Shown piece after piece: positions 1-11,214 of a DNA stretch of 64,000 bases (position 1 is its first letter; every line of letters begins with the position of its first letter). The notes under the pieces were generated by a model. The model was not told where the DNA came from. It did not search any database and saw only the letters and a list, made by a program, of their open reading frames with translations. Made by a program: the position numbers and the translations under genes. The stretch spans positions 169,001 through 233,000 of the forward strand of contig CAUYUJ010003892.1 in the NCBI GenBank assembly GCA_963575745.1, read 5' to 3'. This DNA comes from Prorocentrum cordatum. Taxonomy: Eukaryota > Sar > Dinophyceae > Prorocentrales > Prorocentraceae.

Positions 1-1106
1 TCTCTTGATGCGAACGGCTCGCGCGTGATATAACACCATGCCGATGGAGTTGTGGAAGGGGAAAAAAGAGAAAGCAGATAATCGATACGACGATTTGTCA
101 GCATCTGCTCTTGTCCACTAGCCAGCAGACTGCCTGAGCAGACATTGCGCTCGAACCAGCTGCTTGGGTCTTGCCTGGCGTCATTCAGTCCTCGGCGTCC
201 CGATGCTGAGCGATGCCCGCGGTCCAGGACAAAATGTGGAGGTACACTGGCAAGTCAGAGCTATACGGGGATCCTCGGCAGCACCTTGTCAGGCGTAGTG
301 CTCCCTGGTACGGGCTGTATGAGAAGCCCAGAGCTGGACCTAGCTGGGGGGCCGAACGTGGGGCATCATCGCTTCTAGCCGCTAGAGAGGGGAAGAGACA
401 TCATTCTGCACGGGTTTCGGACCCTGTCCTCTCCTGGACCGCCTTCTCCGAATTGGCATTGGATGCCGAAGTTTTTCCCCTTCCCATCCTGACCAGTTTG
501 GCTGCTGCCCCTTCAGACCGGACCCCCGAGCCGCCTCCAACCCCAGAGCTTTGTGCTCCTTCTCACACCCCCGCCTCTTGGGTAGCCTCTTGTTGCCCCT
601 GCCTTCTTCGACAGCCTGACCCGCTGCGGCGCTGCGGCGCTCCAGTCATGGGGTCCAGCCCCCCGTCTCGAGACGGGCGCCTCTCGAAGGCAGCCTCGGG
701 CATCCGGGAGCGCCCATTCTCAGCAGCGCTCCGACCACGCAGGAGGCCCCGAGCAGGTCTGCAGCGCCGGCGAGGCATGGAATCGCGAGCGCCCTCTTCC
801 TCGGGCTCCCCAGGCATCCGGTGTTCCGTTGGTCTCGCAGCGCGGCTCCCCGTGGTGGCTCTGGGAATTCTTGCCGGGGACCGGCTTTCCATACTGAGCC
901 GCTTTTGACCCTGCTCCTCCTCCTCCTCCTCCTCGTCCTCCTCCTGCTCCCCCTCCTCCTCCACCTCCTCATCCTCCTCCTCCCCGAAGATGGAAAACTG
1001 TCCGTCGTGAGCGTCTGTATTCAAAAATTCTTTTAAAACATACTCTGGGGAATATGCTTGTTTAATACTATTTTTTGAGCATTTATGTTTTCTGTATTTC
1101 TATTTT
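1..1106. other. No recognisable gene
   Basis: I see no protein family, RNA gene or mobile element here. Open frames on both strands are low in information and are explained by GC-rich composition. A short CCT-rich tract lies at about 911-988. Confidence 0.5.
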
Positions 1107-1180
1107 TTCGCCCAAATGCCCCTGTAGGGGGACAGGCCCGACTTAACCCTGGAGCCGGCAGGCGCGAGATGCAAGTGGGG
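1107..1180 (+). repeat. Interspersed repeat family A, copy 1
   Basis: The segment contains cctgtagggggacaggcccg followed by acttaa. It resembles the reverse complement of 24991-25064 and, over a shorter stretch, 25139-25170. In translation the two longer copies share a pattern like PVGGxARxN followed by an MQ pair, so the family may derive from a coding sequence. Similarity was judged by eye at roughly two thirds identity. Confidence 0.5.
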
Positions 1181-1678
1181 AGAAGCCCGAGAAGCCTCCT
1201 GAGCGCATCAGCTCCCTCAGCGGCCACGGGAGGACACCGCGCCGCACGTGAAGCGAAGAAACCCCGGGCACCCTGACGACAAGCATTCAGTGTCTTGATG
1301 CGCGCCCCCAACTGTAAAAGCCATGCTGGCTTCTCAAGGCCTTCTTAGTATGCTGGCTTCGCGTCGTGCCGAACGGCGACCCCGCTGCTGGCGTTCAACC
1401 TTGAACGCCGCCGGTGACCCAGAATCTGTCGATGTTGAACGATCTGACGTTTCGGAAACGACCGGTCGTTTAACGCTTGACTTCTCTGGTGTTCGAAACC
1501 AACGCCGAAGTTGGCACGACACGAACCTGCCGTAGCCCCCGTGCTCTGCAGGGAAGCCCCCGCCCTCTGAGAAGGACCCCCGCTTTTTTTCAGGAGGGAA
1601 AACCCACACAGACACAATTCATCGTCGATCCCCCAGAAAATATGCGAAAATATGGGAAGTGGGGGGAAGACGAAAATT

Positions 1679-1679
<1 letters not shown>
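1181..1679. other. No recognisable gene
   Basis: Unique-looking sequence with no identifiable domain. The segment ends in a GA-rich stretch leading into an AT microsatellite. Confidence 0.45.

Positions 1680-1712
<33 letters not shown>
1680..1712. repeat. (AT)n microsatellite
   Basis: Uninterrupted AT dinucleotides are followed by a C-run and the motif tatgatctacc. That C-run plus motif recurs in reverse complement beside the AT tract at 7005-7077. Confidence 0.9.
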
Positions 1713-1713
<1 letters not shown>

Positions 1714-1836
1714 GTCGCCCCCCCTCCTATGATCTACCTAAGCCTCTTTGCGGCCTTAACTTCCACTCGGAAGCGCTCGGGGTTGGGCCTTGACTTCCAC
1801 TCTCGGGGGCACTCGGGGGAGCGGGACGGAGGGAGG

Positions 1837-2130
1837 GCGGGAGAGCGGGAGAGCGGGAGAGCGGGAGAGCGGGAGAGCGGGAGAGCGGGAGAGCGGGAGG
1901 GGAGAGCGGGAGAGCGGGAGAGCGGGAGAGCGGGAGAGCGGGAGAGCGGGAGAGCGGGAGGCGGGAGAGCGGGAGAGCGGGAGAGCGGGAGAGCGGGAGA
2001 GCGGGAGAGCGGGAGAGCGGGAGAGCGGGAGAGCGGGAGAGCGGGAGAGCGGGAGAGCGGGAGAGCGGGAGAGCGGGAGAGCGGGAGAGCGGGAGAGCGG
2101 GAGGACGGGAGAGCGGGAGGGCGGGAGAGT
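1837..2130. repeat. 8-bp minisatellite, left arm of inverted pair
   Basis: Tandem copies of GAGCGGGA, with a few shortened units near 1900 and 1960. The complementary unit TCCCGCTC is tandemly repeated at 2209-2692, so the two arrays form an inverted repeat with arms of about 300 bp around a spacer of about 78 bp. Open frames here encode only simple repeats (ESGRAGER or SRSPALPL) and are not genes. Confidence 0.95.
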
Positions 2131-2208
2131 GGCCATCCAGGCCCGGGCCATTCCGTCCCGGGGCCTCTCGGGCCACCCGTGCCACCCAGGAAGCCCAGTT
2201 GGCGCGTT

Positions 2209-2559
2209 CTCGCTCTCCCGCTCTCCCGCTCTCCCGCCCTCCCGCTCTCCCGCTCTCCCGCTCTCCCGCTCTCCCGCTCTCCCGCTCTCCCGCTCTCCCG
2301 CTCTCCGCTCTCCGTCCCGCTCTCCGCTCTCTCTCTCCGCTCTCCCGCTCTTCTCCCGCTCTCCCGCTCTCCCGCCCTCTCCCGCTCTCCCGCTCTCCCG
2401 CTCTCCCGCTCTCCCGCTCTCCCGACCTCCCGCTCTCCCGCTCTCCCGCTCTCCCGCCCTCCCGCTCTCCCGACCTCCCGCTCTCCCGCTCTCCCGCTCT
2501 CCCGCTCTCCCGCTCTCCCGCTCTCCCGCTCTCCCGCTCTCCCGCTCTCCCGCTCTCCC

Positions 2560-2594
<35 letters not shown>

Positions 2595-2692
2595 GCCCCG
2601 CTCTCCCGCTCTCCCGCTCTCCCGCTCTCCCACTCTCCCGCTGTCCCGATCTCCCGTTCTCCCGCTCTCCCGCTCTCCCGCTCTCCCGCTCC
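2209..2692. repeat. 8-bp minisatellite, right arm of inverted pair
   Basis: Tandem TCCCGCTC units, the exact complement of the left arm. They are irregular at about 2300-2395, where 6-10 bp variants interrupt the phase. Confidence 0.95.
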
Positions 2693-2735
2693 TTGACTCT
2701 CTCATTCTCCTGTTCTGCCGCTCAGGGCCCGAAGT

Positions 2736-3296
2736 GATGCGGAGGAGGAGGTGGAGATGGAGGAGGAGGAGGATGAGGAGGCGGAGAGGATGGAGGTAGG
2801 AGGAGGAGGAGATGTAGGAGGAAGGGCAAGGAGGAAGAGGTAGAGGAGGAGGATGAGGATGAGAGGAGGAGGAGGAGGAGGAGGAGGAGGAGCAGGAGGA
2901 GCAGGATGAGGAGATGAGGATGAGGAGAAGCAGGAGGAGCAGGAAGAGGAGGATGAGGAGGAGGACGAAGACGAGGACGATGAAGCAGAGGAGGCGGATG
3001 ATAATGATGAGAAGCAGGAGTCTGATGATCTGGAGAGGAGGAGGCGCAGGAGGAGTTGGAGGCATATGAAACGAAGGAGTCGGAGGATAATGAGGAAGAG
3101 GAGGAGGAGGAGTTGGTAGAGGAGGAGGTGCAGGAGGAGGAGGATGAGGAGGAGGAGGAGGCGGATGAGGAGGGGGCGGAATAGGAGGGAGCGGAATAGG
3201 AATCAGGAGGAGGAGGAGCAGCAGCAGGGGTGAGGAGGAGGAGCAGGAGGTGGGGCGAGGATGAGGAGGAGGAGGACCATCAGCAGAAGGAGGAGG
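2736..3296. repeat. GGA/GAG purine-rich microsatellite region
   Basis: Long imperfect runs of GGA with GAT and GCA interruptions. The strand is almost purely purine, so it could form triplex or G-rich structures. No gene is present. Confidence 0.85.
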
Positions 3297-3430
3297 GAAT
3301 GGTATAGTAAGTTTTCATTGACTGTAATACTCCTCATCATCCTTCCCATCCTCTCCTTGCCTCATCCCCACTTCCATCCTTCTCTTCAAATCCTAGTTTA
3401 GCCTTCTACTTACGCTGCTGTCCTATGCTT

Positions 3431-3452
3431 ATGATGATGATGTCGCCTGTGT

Positions 3453-3511
<59 letters not shown>

Positions 3512-3685
3512 GTGCCGATGGTGATGGTGGCGATGATGACGATTACAATTGTCCCGATGCCATGGGGATGATGATGGTGACGATGGCGATCGTGGCGATG
3601 AGAATGACGATGATGATGACGGTGACGATGGCGATGACGATGACGCTGACGATGACGACGGTGAAGATGGTGACGATACTGGTGC

Positions 3686-3721
<36 letters not shown>

Positions 3722-3722
3722 C
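3431..3722. repeat. (GAT)n microsatellite
   Basis: Pure GAT runs at about 3431-3511 and 3680-3722 flank an imperfect GAT/GAC stretch. Homopolymeric His, Asp or Met frames come from this and are not coding. Confidence 0.9.
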
Positions 3723-3794
3723 TGCGGTGGAATCTGGGCCCGGGCTACCACAGACTGCACTGCCCTCCCGTTCTCCCGCTCTCCCTGCCTCCTG

Positions 3795-3826
<32 letters not shown>

Positions 3827-3832
3827 GACACA
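3795..3832. repeat. (GA)n microsatellite
   Basis: GA dinucleotide run with one GGGA interruption. Confidence 0.85.
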
Positions 3833-3965
3833 CCAGCGCCAGGAAGAGTCACGCGTGATCCCCAGATCAGGAGATGAGATCGAGAGCGAGGGGGTAAGAG
3901 CGAGAGCGAGGGAGGATGGGTGTAGGCGCTTAGGGCCATCATATAGCTAGCCTCCCCTGGCGCTC

Positions 3966-6316
3966 ACCTTGCAGTGCCACTGATGTCATCATCGCCACCA
4001 TCACCACCGCGAGGACCATCAACACGATAACCAGAATCCCCAGCAGCACCAAGACCACCACCATGATCGCGATCGACAGCATCACCTAGACTTCCAGCGT
4101 CACCATCACCGTCGCCATCGTCATCGTCATCGCCACTAGCACCAGCAGTCCCACCCACCAAGATCATAGTCGTCTCTGTCATCATCAACATCACCGCCAT
4201 CTTGGGCACCACATCTTCACAGGCATCATCTCCATCGAACTATTATCAAGATGGTGGCCATCACTACCACCACTATGACTATCACGATGATGCCACTACC
4301 TCCTGGCCACCAACACCACAACACCATCATGTGCAGTGGCATCAACATCGTCATCGTCATCCTCAGTTGCACCATCATCACTCCCACCTGGCACCACCAT
4401 ATATGTATCGCAACCAGCCCCTGGGACATCACCGCGAACACCACCTAGTCAACAGCTAACGCCGGTATCATCACGATGACCTCCACTAGTAGCTGGGCAT
4501 GCAGCATCGCACCAATACCGTCGCCATCACTACCAGCAACATCAATCCCGCCCACCACCTTAGCACTCTTTATCGTCATCATCGTCATCACCGCCATTTG
4601 GATCACCACCACTGGCAACAACTCAATTTGGCAGCATGACAAGTGGACCATCACAGCGACCACCATCAATACCATGCGCACATCATTACCACCTGGCCAC
4701 GAAGTCGACAACACTGACATAACCGTTTAGCATATGTAGTCATCATCGCCAGTACACCACATCACTGCCACCTGGTCCGCCACCGCCACCATTTGCCAAG
4801 ACACCCATCATCTGCACTGCAACCCGTCTCTGGGCCATCACCGCCAACGCCATCTGGCCAAACACTTCCGCCACCATCATCATCACGACTACCTGCAGTA
4901 GTAGCCGGGCAGACAAAACTGTAACATCGCCACTGTCACCATCGCAAGCATTACCACCCCACCCACCCCGATGATATTTTTGTCATCGTCATCACAACCA
5001 CCGGGACCATAATCACTACCACCGGCCTCAACTCCACTGGAAGCAGCGTTTCCAACACCTCGGCCGTCACCATCGCCACCATACCTGGCCCAATACCCTC
5101 ACCATCATAATAATCGCGTTTATGACAATCACGTCTACGACCTGGGCTACCAACGCGTCAAACCCGCTGTGACGTTACAATCAATATCATGTGTGCCAGC
5201 ATTACTACCGTCACCATAGTGATTGCGGTACGAGTTGAGATGATAATGGAAATATTGATGAATGCGGCACGTGTCGTGCCTTCTCGTCTGCTACACTTCT
5301 CCGTTTCCTCCTGGTCTGCTATTCTGCTCCCCTGATCCTAATGGTCCTCTATCCTCCTCCTTATCATGGTCCTGAGCCTCATCCTTCCCCTGAGCCTGGC
5401 CGTTGTGAACCTTACTCATTTTCCTCCCTTCTCCCAACATTACTCTTGGCGTTGCTACTAATCCTATTCCGCCTTCCTTCTTCTCCTCCTGATCTTCGTC
5501 CTCGTCTTCACCCACGTCGTACTCCGTCATCCTTCCCCCCTCCTCAATGGGATTCAACATGACCTTTGTACTCTCTCCGAGTCTCGCAACTTACCCACCC
5601 ACCACCATCACCAACACCTCCCAGAGTGCCGTCATCACCACCATCAGCATTATTAGCATTATCTCTAATACCAGTTGGACCGATTGCATTAGCTTTAATC
5701 CGTCATCGACAACCACATCAACATCATCACCATCACCGACACCATCATCATCGCGACCACAAGCTGGCCACAGCCATCAGTATCGTCGCCACATCCAAGA
5801 CCGTGATGAGCACCACCATCATGGCGATCATGACAATCCTCAGAAACACCAGGACTTCCACCATCGCGATCACCACCAGCACCTAGACCACCGTCGCCAC
5901 CAGCATGAACAAGACCCGACTGCCCACCAGCTCCACAATACCATCATCAGAATTGGCATCGTCATCGTCGCTAGTAGCATCAGCAACAATGAACCCTGGT
6001 CGGCCACTGCCACCATCTTCGCCACCACAATCATCATCATCTGCACTGCGACAATACATGGGCCATCATTGCTACCACCACGTGGCTAACAACGACCACC
6101 ACCATCATCATCAGCACGATTGTATCCACCAGTAGCCAGGTAACCAACTCTGCAACACCACCGTCTTCATAGTCTCAAGCGCCGTCACCAAGCCCACCGC
6201 CATGATCATCCCACAACACCGTCATGCTCGTTATCGCCACCACCATCGTGACAAACACCTAGGGCGTCGCCACCACCGCCATCTCCATTGTGAACATCGC
6301 CCCCCGCCACCTGGAT
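3966..6316. repeat. Degenerate CAC/ATC-rich satellite-like region
   Basis: More than 2 kb in which the plus strand is dominated by CAC, ATC and ACC triplets. Longer words recur at intervals, such as atcatctgcactgc at about 4807 and 6041. This suggests an old GAT/ATC array amplified in larger blocks and then diverged. CCT-rich sequence occupies about 5280-5560. No protein family is seen. Confidence 0.6.
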
Positions 6317-6456
6317 CGCCTCCACCGCCGTCATCGTTGCCACGGCCGCCTCGCATTAAACCAGCGATTGCAAGCTGGACCGTCAATACCACAACGCTGC
6401 CATCGCCGTCACAAACACTATCATATGGACCACCACTGCCACCACCACCATGGTGA
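6317..6456. repeat. Left arm of a long inverted duplication
   Basis: This block matches the reverse complement of about 6720-6895, including the shared words gattgcaagctgg and accacaacg. The plus strand flips from CAC/ATC-rich to GGT/GAT-rich between the arms, near 6450. One arm has an extra block of about 40 nt. Confidence 0.75.
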
Positions 6457-6719
6457 CTGTGGTACTGGTTGCGTCGGCAATGAAGCCCGTGAAGGGTATT
6501 TTGATGCAGGTGATCAAAGTGGTGTTAGCTTGTAGTGGTGAAGACGGTGATGGCAGAGATGGAAATCCAGGTGGTGGCCATGGTGAGGACTGCGAAGGTG
6601 CTAATGGTGAGGATGGTCGCTGTCGTGGTAGACGTAATATACATGATGGTTGTGGTGTTCCAGAGGGCAGCGATGATTACGATTACCATCGTAGTGGTGG
6701 CCCAGAGTAGATAATGATG

Positions 6720-6895
6720 GAGACCATGGTGGTCCAGGAGGTGGTGGTGATGCTGTTTGTGACGGTAATGGCAACGTTGTGGTATTGGCAGGCCAGCTTG
6801 CAATCGTGATGGTCATGACGATGATAATGTTGGTGTGGTGCTGATTTAAGGCGATGCGGCCGTGGCAACGATGAAGGTGGGAGAAGTGGTGAGGC
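6720..6895. repeat. Right arm of a long inverted duplication
   Basis: Reverse-complement partner of 6317-6456. The spacer of about 260 bp between them is GGT/GAT-rich. Confidence 0.75.
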
Positions 6896-7002
6896 GGAGG
6901 CCTCACTTTGCGAGCGCAGCTCCGATTTTGAAGTGGTTTCGCTGATTCACTGCGCGCCGTTTGCTACAAAACGACATTTGGTAGATCATAGGGGGGGGGC
7001 GA

Positions 7003-7004
<2 letters not shown>

Positions 7005-7061
<57 letters not shown>

Positions 7062-7077
7062 TATATAGATAGATAGA
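7005..7077. repeat. (AT)n and GATA microsatellite
   Basis: AT dinucleotides end in three to four ATAG/GATA units. The left flank, with a G-run and ggtagatcata, is the complement of the sequence beside the AT tract at 1680-1712. Confidence 0.9.
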
Positions 7078-7944
7078 TTGGGAATCCTGCGATTTGTGTG
7101 TATTTATTTGTGTGTCCCTGGTTCCCTTCATTTTTGGAGGGCCGGCCCCCCTCGCGCCTCGCCCTCTTGGTGCGCGCCTCCCTCGAGGAGACCTGGGCAT
7201 GGAGCCGGCCATGCGGAAGCCCGTGATGGGCCTCCTGCAGCGCTGCGCGCCAACGCTGCGGCGGCTCTCAGGGGTGCCCCCCCCTTCCGCGCCGAATGCT
7301 TCAGGCCTTCCAAGTGTCTTCAGAAAGGGCCTCGCCTTCACGGGGTCGGCGAACAGGGCATACATATATATATACTTATACATATATTGATATATATATA
7401 TATACTTAAATAGTATGTGTGTATACAGATGTACACAGATGATGGATTCCCCAGCAGACGTAACACATCGGCTAGTCCGTTGACGGGAGCCGGTGGAAGT
7501 AAAGATCTGGCGCCCAAGAGGTGCACATTTGGGGGACCTAGGGTTTCTGGAACGAGCAACGTGGGGCCAGAGTAGGTGGGATGGGAAGATCGCGCTACAT
7601 TGTCAGTGTGTTCTCGACTCTGCCGCTGCAGCAATCATTCGTGCAAGAAACACATCGTAATCACATTGTTGCGGAGTCGGCCCAGACCTCCAACGTTTTT
7701 GAAAACAAGCAGCACTCAGGTTTTTCACAATTCAAAATCGGGTTTCCCGAAGTTTTCGGCCTCTGGGGCTGCCTTCGCAGGGCCCTCATGGGGCCGTCAG
7801 GAAAAGGCACGGGATGAAGCACTGGCCGTCGGGAAAGGGTCGGGGTTTCGGGGACCCCGTACTTATTTTCAACAGGCAGGATCTCGGATCTCCAGGGACA
7901 GGGTCGGAGGATCGCTCCGCATCGCCGATGCATCTGCGATGCGG
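7078..7944. other. No recognisable gene; start shared with 10.6 kb
   Basis: The first roughly 48 bases resemble 10640-10688, with a common word gggaatcctg followed by a GT-rich stretch. The remainder has no recognisable domain. An (AT)n-like patch lies near 7362-7410. Confidence 0.45.
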
Positions 7945-8135
7945 CGCGATCCCGAGCCCCATTTTCCTCAGCCCCGACGTCGCAGATGCATCGCCGATGC
8001 ATCAGCGGTGCGGCGCGGTCCTCCAGGCCTCTCTGCTCGGCGCGATCCCGAGCCCCATTTTCCTCAGCCCCGACGTCGCAGATGCATCGCCGATGCATCA
8101 GCGGTGCGGCGCGGTCCTCCAGGCCTCTCTGCTCG
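7945..8135. repeat. 96-bp tandem duplication
   Basis: Two adjacent copies, 7945-8040 and 8041-8135, begin with cgcgatcccgagcc and contain the palindromic words gatgcatc. Both are nearly identical, pointing to a recent duplication. The GGA array follows immediately. Confidence 0.9.
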
Positions 8136-8140
8136 GACCA

Positions 8141-8456
8141 TTGAGAGGGAGGAGGAGGAGGAGGAGGAGGAGGAGGAGGAGGAGAGGAGGAGGAGGAGGA
8201 GGAGGACGAGGAGACGAGGAGACGAGGAGGACGAGGAGGACGAGGAGGAGGAGGAGAGGAGGAGGAGGAGGAGGAGGTGGAGGTGGAGTGGAGGGAGGTG
8301 GAGGTGGAGGTGGAGGTGGGAGGAGGAGGAGGAGGAGGAGGCAGGGGAGGAGGAGGAGGACGAGGTAGGAGGATGAGGAGGAGGAGGAGGAGGCGGATCA
8401 GGAGGAGGAGGAGGAGGAGCTGGAGAAGCAGGAGGAGGAGGAGGAAGAGAAACACC
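8141..8456. repeat. (GGA)n microsatellite
   Basis: Imperfect GGA/GAG array. The Glu/Arg/Gly-rich or Ser/Pro/Leu-rich frames across it are repeat translations. Confidence 0.9.
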
Positions 8457-9289
8457 AGAGTAAAATCGAGTTGCATCAACGACGCGCTTCAAGACGCACA
8501 CCCAGCCCAAGGACCTTCCTCATAAGCCCTTACAGGAGTTTCTCCCTCACTGTGCAACATGCGTCCTTCAGAGATGAGCGAGAGCCCCCTTTTGACAAGG
8601 AGCGACGGCGAGCAGGTAGACGAGATAGCCATGCATGCTGCTAGCCATGAGAACGGGGACGAGGTAGGACCGTAAAAGCCAAGGACGTGTCACGCGGGAG
8701 CCCCATTTGGAACGAGAGCCGCCCTCGATCCGTGCAAATCGCCTCCAGCGTTGACGTCGGCGAGCCCGCCCACGCCCGCGACGACAGGGACCGAGCGCGA
8801 CTGTTCCCCCTCCCCGGGTATTCGCGAGGATTCCGGAATGACTCATTAAGGGTTCTTGTTTTTTTTGGTGCCGATTCCTGCCGAGTCTAGACGGATGTCT
8901 GAAGACGCATGCAGGACTCCTGGAGTATTCGTTTGGATCCCAGTGGGTTTCTGAGGGTTCGTCGGTCCCACCGCACCCCCAGGAATTATGAAAGTAGTCG
9001 GGGTGCTCACGATATCGCTCGACTGCTTCCTCTCCGGAATTATTCCGTTATTTCGGATGCTGCGGGGAATCTCCCGCCCGCCTCCCCGCCCTCCCAGAAA
9101 CATCGCGCCGATGCCTCAGGCGGCCCAGCGCCGTGCCCTCCCCCCCTGCGCCAGAGCCCGCTCGCCGGCGCTGCCCGCGGCCAGGGGCGCCTCGCCCCCG
9201 CAGCAGGAGCCCAGGCAGCAGAGAGCGGGCGGGCTCCCTGCAGCGGGGCCCCTGGTACGCCCGCAGTAGCGGGGGAGGGGGAGGCGGGT
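8457..9289. other. No recognisable gene
   Basis: GC-rich sequence with several open frames but no motif I can name. Nothing supports a gene. Confidence 0.45.
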
Positions 9290-9713
9290 CTTGGCATCGC
9301 TCGGACGTGTGCACTTTTTCTCGGCGGGGACCGTCGAGGAGCGTCCTGGATCATCCAGCGACAGAAGCGCGCACGAGGCGGGTCTTTCAAGCAGTGGCGA
9401 AGCGTCCTGGCGTGCCTACAGGCCTCCCAAACAATGTTCTAAGAACCTTCTGTGGTTTCCACGGAATGTTCCTTAGAACATGTCTGGCTGGGACTGCCTT
9501 CTTTCATCACATCGGGCTTATGTTCTAAGAACAGTGTTTTCGTTATGAGAACATGTCTGGGTTCGAAGAAGAACATTCCGTGGTAGGCCTATAGGAATGC
9601 CGGGACGGTCGATCCCTGCTCAAGTCTTGGCGTCGCTCGGACGTGTGCACTTTTTCTCGGCGAGGACCGTCGAGGAGCATCCTGGATCATCCAGCGAAAG
9701 AAGCACGCACGAA
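9290..9713. repeat. 87-bp direct repeats bracketing a hairpin-rich insert
   Basis: Copies at 9290-9376 and 9627-9713 differ at about five positions. The 250-bp insert contains a perfect 13-bp inverted repeat (9459-9471 with 9571-9583) and two copies of the self-complementary-like word gttctaagaac. This could be a small non-autonomous element between duplicated flanks, or a plain duplication with divergence of the spacer. Confidence 0.75.
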
Positions 9714-10917
9714 ACCGAAACGTACACGGGGGATGGACGTCCGAGCGACGGCAAGGGGTGGGGTGGGCCAGCGAGGCGGCCCGGGCAGGCCAAGGCAGAT
9801 CGTGGCCTGGCCATGCATCCGCATTTCCGCAGCAGTCCTGTCGATAACCACCAGTCTTGCGGCATGCCGTTCGGAGCCGCCCCCAACGCGCTAAATTTGA
9901 ACCTCCTCCTCCTCATCATTCTCCTCTTCCTCTGTGCGGCTTCCCGTGGGCCATAGTCGTTGCGAGGACTCGGCTCGAGGCACTGGTCGGGGCAGCGTGG
10001 AGCTTTGGGGAGTCTCCCATGAAAGGCAGTGGGTGCGTAGAACAGCAGGGTGACCCATGTGATCGAACAGTTCTCGACCAGTTGCTTCCTCCTGAACCTC
10101 GTCTGGTTTCGAAGGAACCTTCTCAAAGTTCAGTTTCGGAAGTCTAGACAGGGACTCCATGAGGATCTGCTTTGCTCTACTCCATATCTTCCTCCTCCTC
10201 GTCTTCATCCTCCTTCTCTTTTTGTGTTGCTCCTCCTCCTCCTCCTCCTCCTCCTCCTCCTCGCGAGACTGCTGTTTATCCTCTGGCGCGCAGCGGTCGT
10301 TACCCGCCCCCCCTCCTTGGTAACGGTTACGATCGTATGTAGGTGGGGGGTGGGCTTAGACCCCTCCTCCACATGCTGGCGCTCGCGCGCATACTTTGGC
10401 GACAGCAGCGCACCCTTGCCCCGACGTGCCCCCCCCCCCCCCCCTGCCCCAGGCAACGACTGTTACCAGAGATCATGCAAGACAATCTCGGCCCTCCCCG
10501 CCCCCCCTCCCCACCGCCACCCCTCGTGCAGGAGGGGAAAGCAGATGCAGGCACCAATTCAGCGCCATTCCCCATGAGAGCATGGGAAACTGTGGGAAGT
10601 GCAGGGGAAGACGTACACAGATCCAGAAGGTATGGGACAGATGGGGAATCCTGGGATTGTGTGTGTCTATTTGCTTGCGTCTCCCCGGGCCCCTCGACTC
10701 GTCCCCGAGCCGTTTTTTTGGCTCAGGGAACGCCTGGCCTGCCGTCAGCCGGGGCAGCGGCTCAAGGCGCCCGTCCGCAGGCAGCGCCCGCCGCCTCGAA
10801 GCCGCGGGGATGAGCGCCCCTCCGCCCCAGACAGGCGACGCTCATGGGCTTCACGGGCCGCCGAAGCGTTCTTCCCCTTTTTCTGTTTCTTCTTCAGAGG
10901 ATGGTGATGATGAGGGA
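9714..10917. other. No recognisable gene; CCT tract and repeat copy
   Basis: A (CCT)n tract lies at 10218-10262 and a poly-C run near 10431-10444. The segment 10640-10688 repeats 7078-7125. No protein family is recognised. Confidence 0.45.
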
Positions 10918-11020
10918 GGGGGAGGAGGAGGAGGAGGAGGAGGAGGAGGAGGAGGAGGAGGAGGGCTTAACGCTACATGCTGTTGCATCGAGTCTGCGCA
11001 ATATAAAAAACAGGAGGAGA

Positions 11021-11051
<31 letters not shown>

Positions 11052-11060
11052 GGAGGAGGA
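10918..11060. repeat. (GGA)n arrays
   Basis: Two GGA arrays, about 10918-10963 and 11013-11060, are separated by a short AT-richer stretch. Confidence 0.9.
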
Positions 11061-11095
11061 CACTGGGGAGGATATGGTACCCATACCGCTACCCT

Positions 11096-11214
11096 TGCCT
11101 CGTTCTGCCTTTCTTGCCGTCCTGGAAGACCCTCGTCGCCACGGCTGGATTCGCCTCGAAGTCCTCAGGACGTCCCCCGGGAGGGGCCCGGGAAGTAGCG
11201 GCATAGATATTTTT
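11096..11214 (+). repeat. Interspersed repeat family B, copy 1
   Basis: About 120 bp shared with 25390-25516 and 54857-54981, all on the plus strand. The central core is ccctcgtcgccac followed by a gct-rich word, and the right part is a cccgggag palindrome-like stretch ending in a T-run. One frame is shared by all copies (core peptide LVATAGFA). Each copy follows purine-rich sequence. It resembles a SINE or a fragment of a larger element. Confidence 0.75.

Noticed and set aside
1734-3065. Long open frames over 400 codons across the minisatellite
   Set aside because: Translations of 8-bp and GGA repeats, open on both strands at once.
8064-8510. Pro/Ser/Leu-rich minus-strand frame
   Set aside because: Translation of the GGA array.
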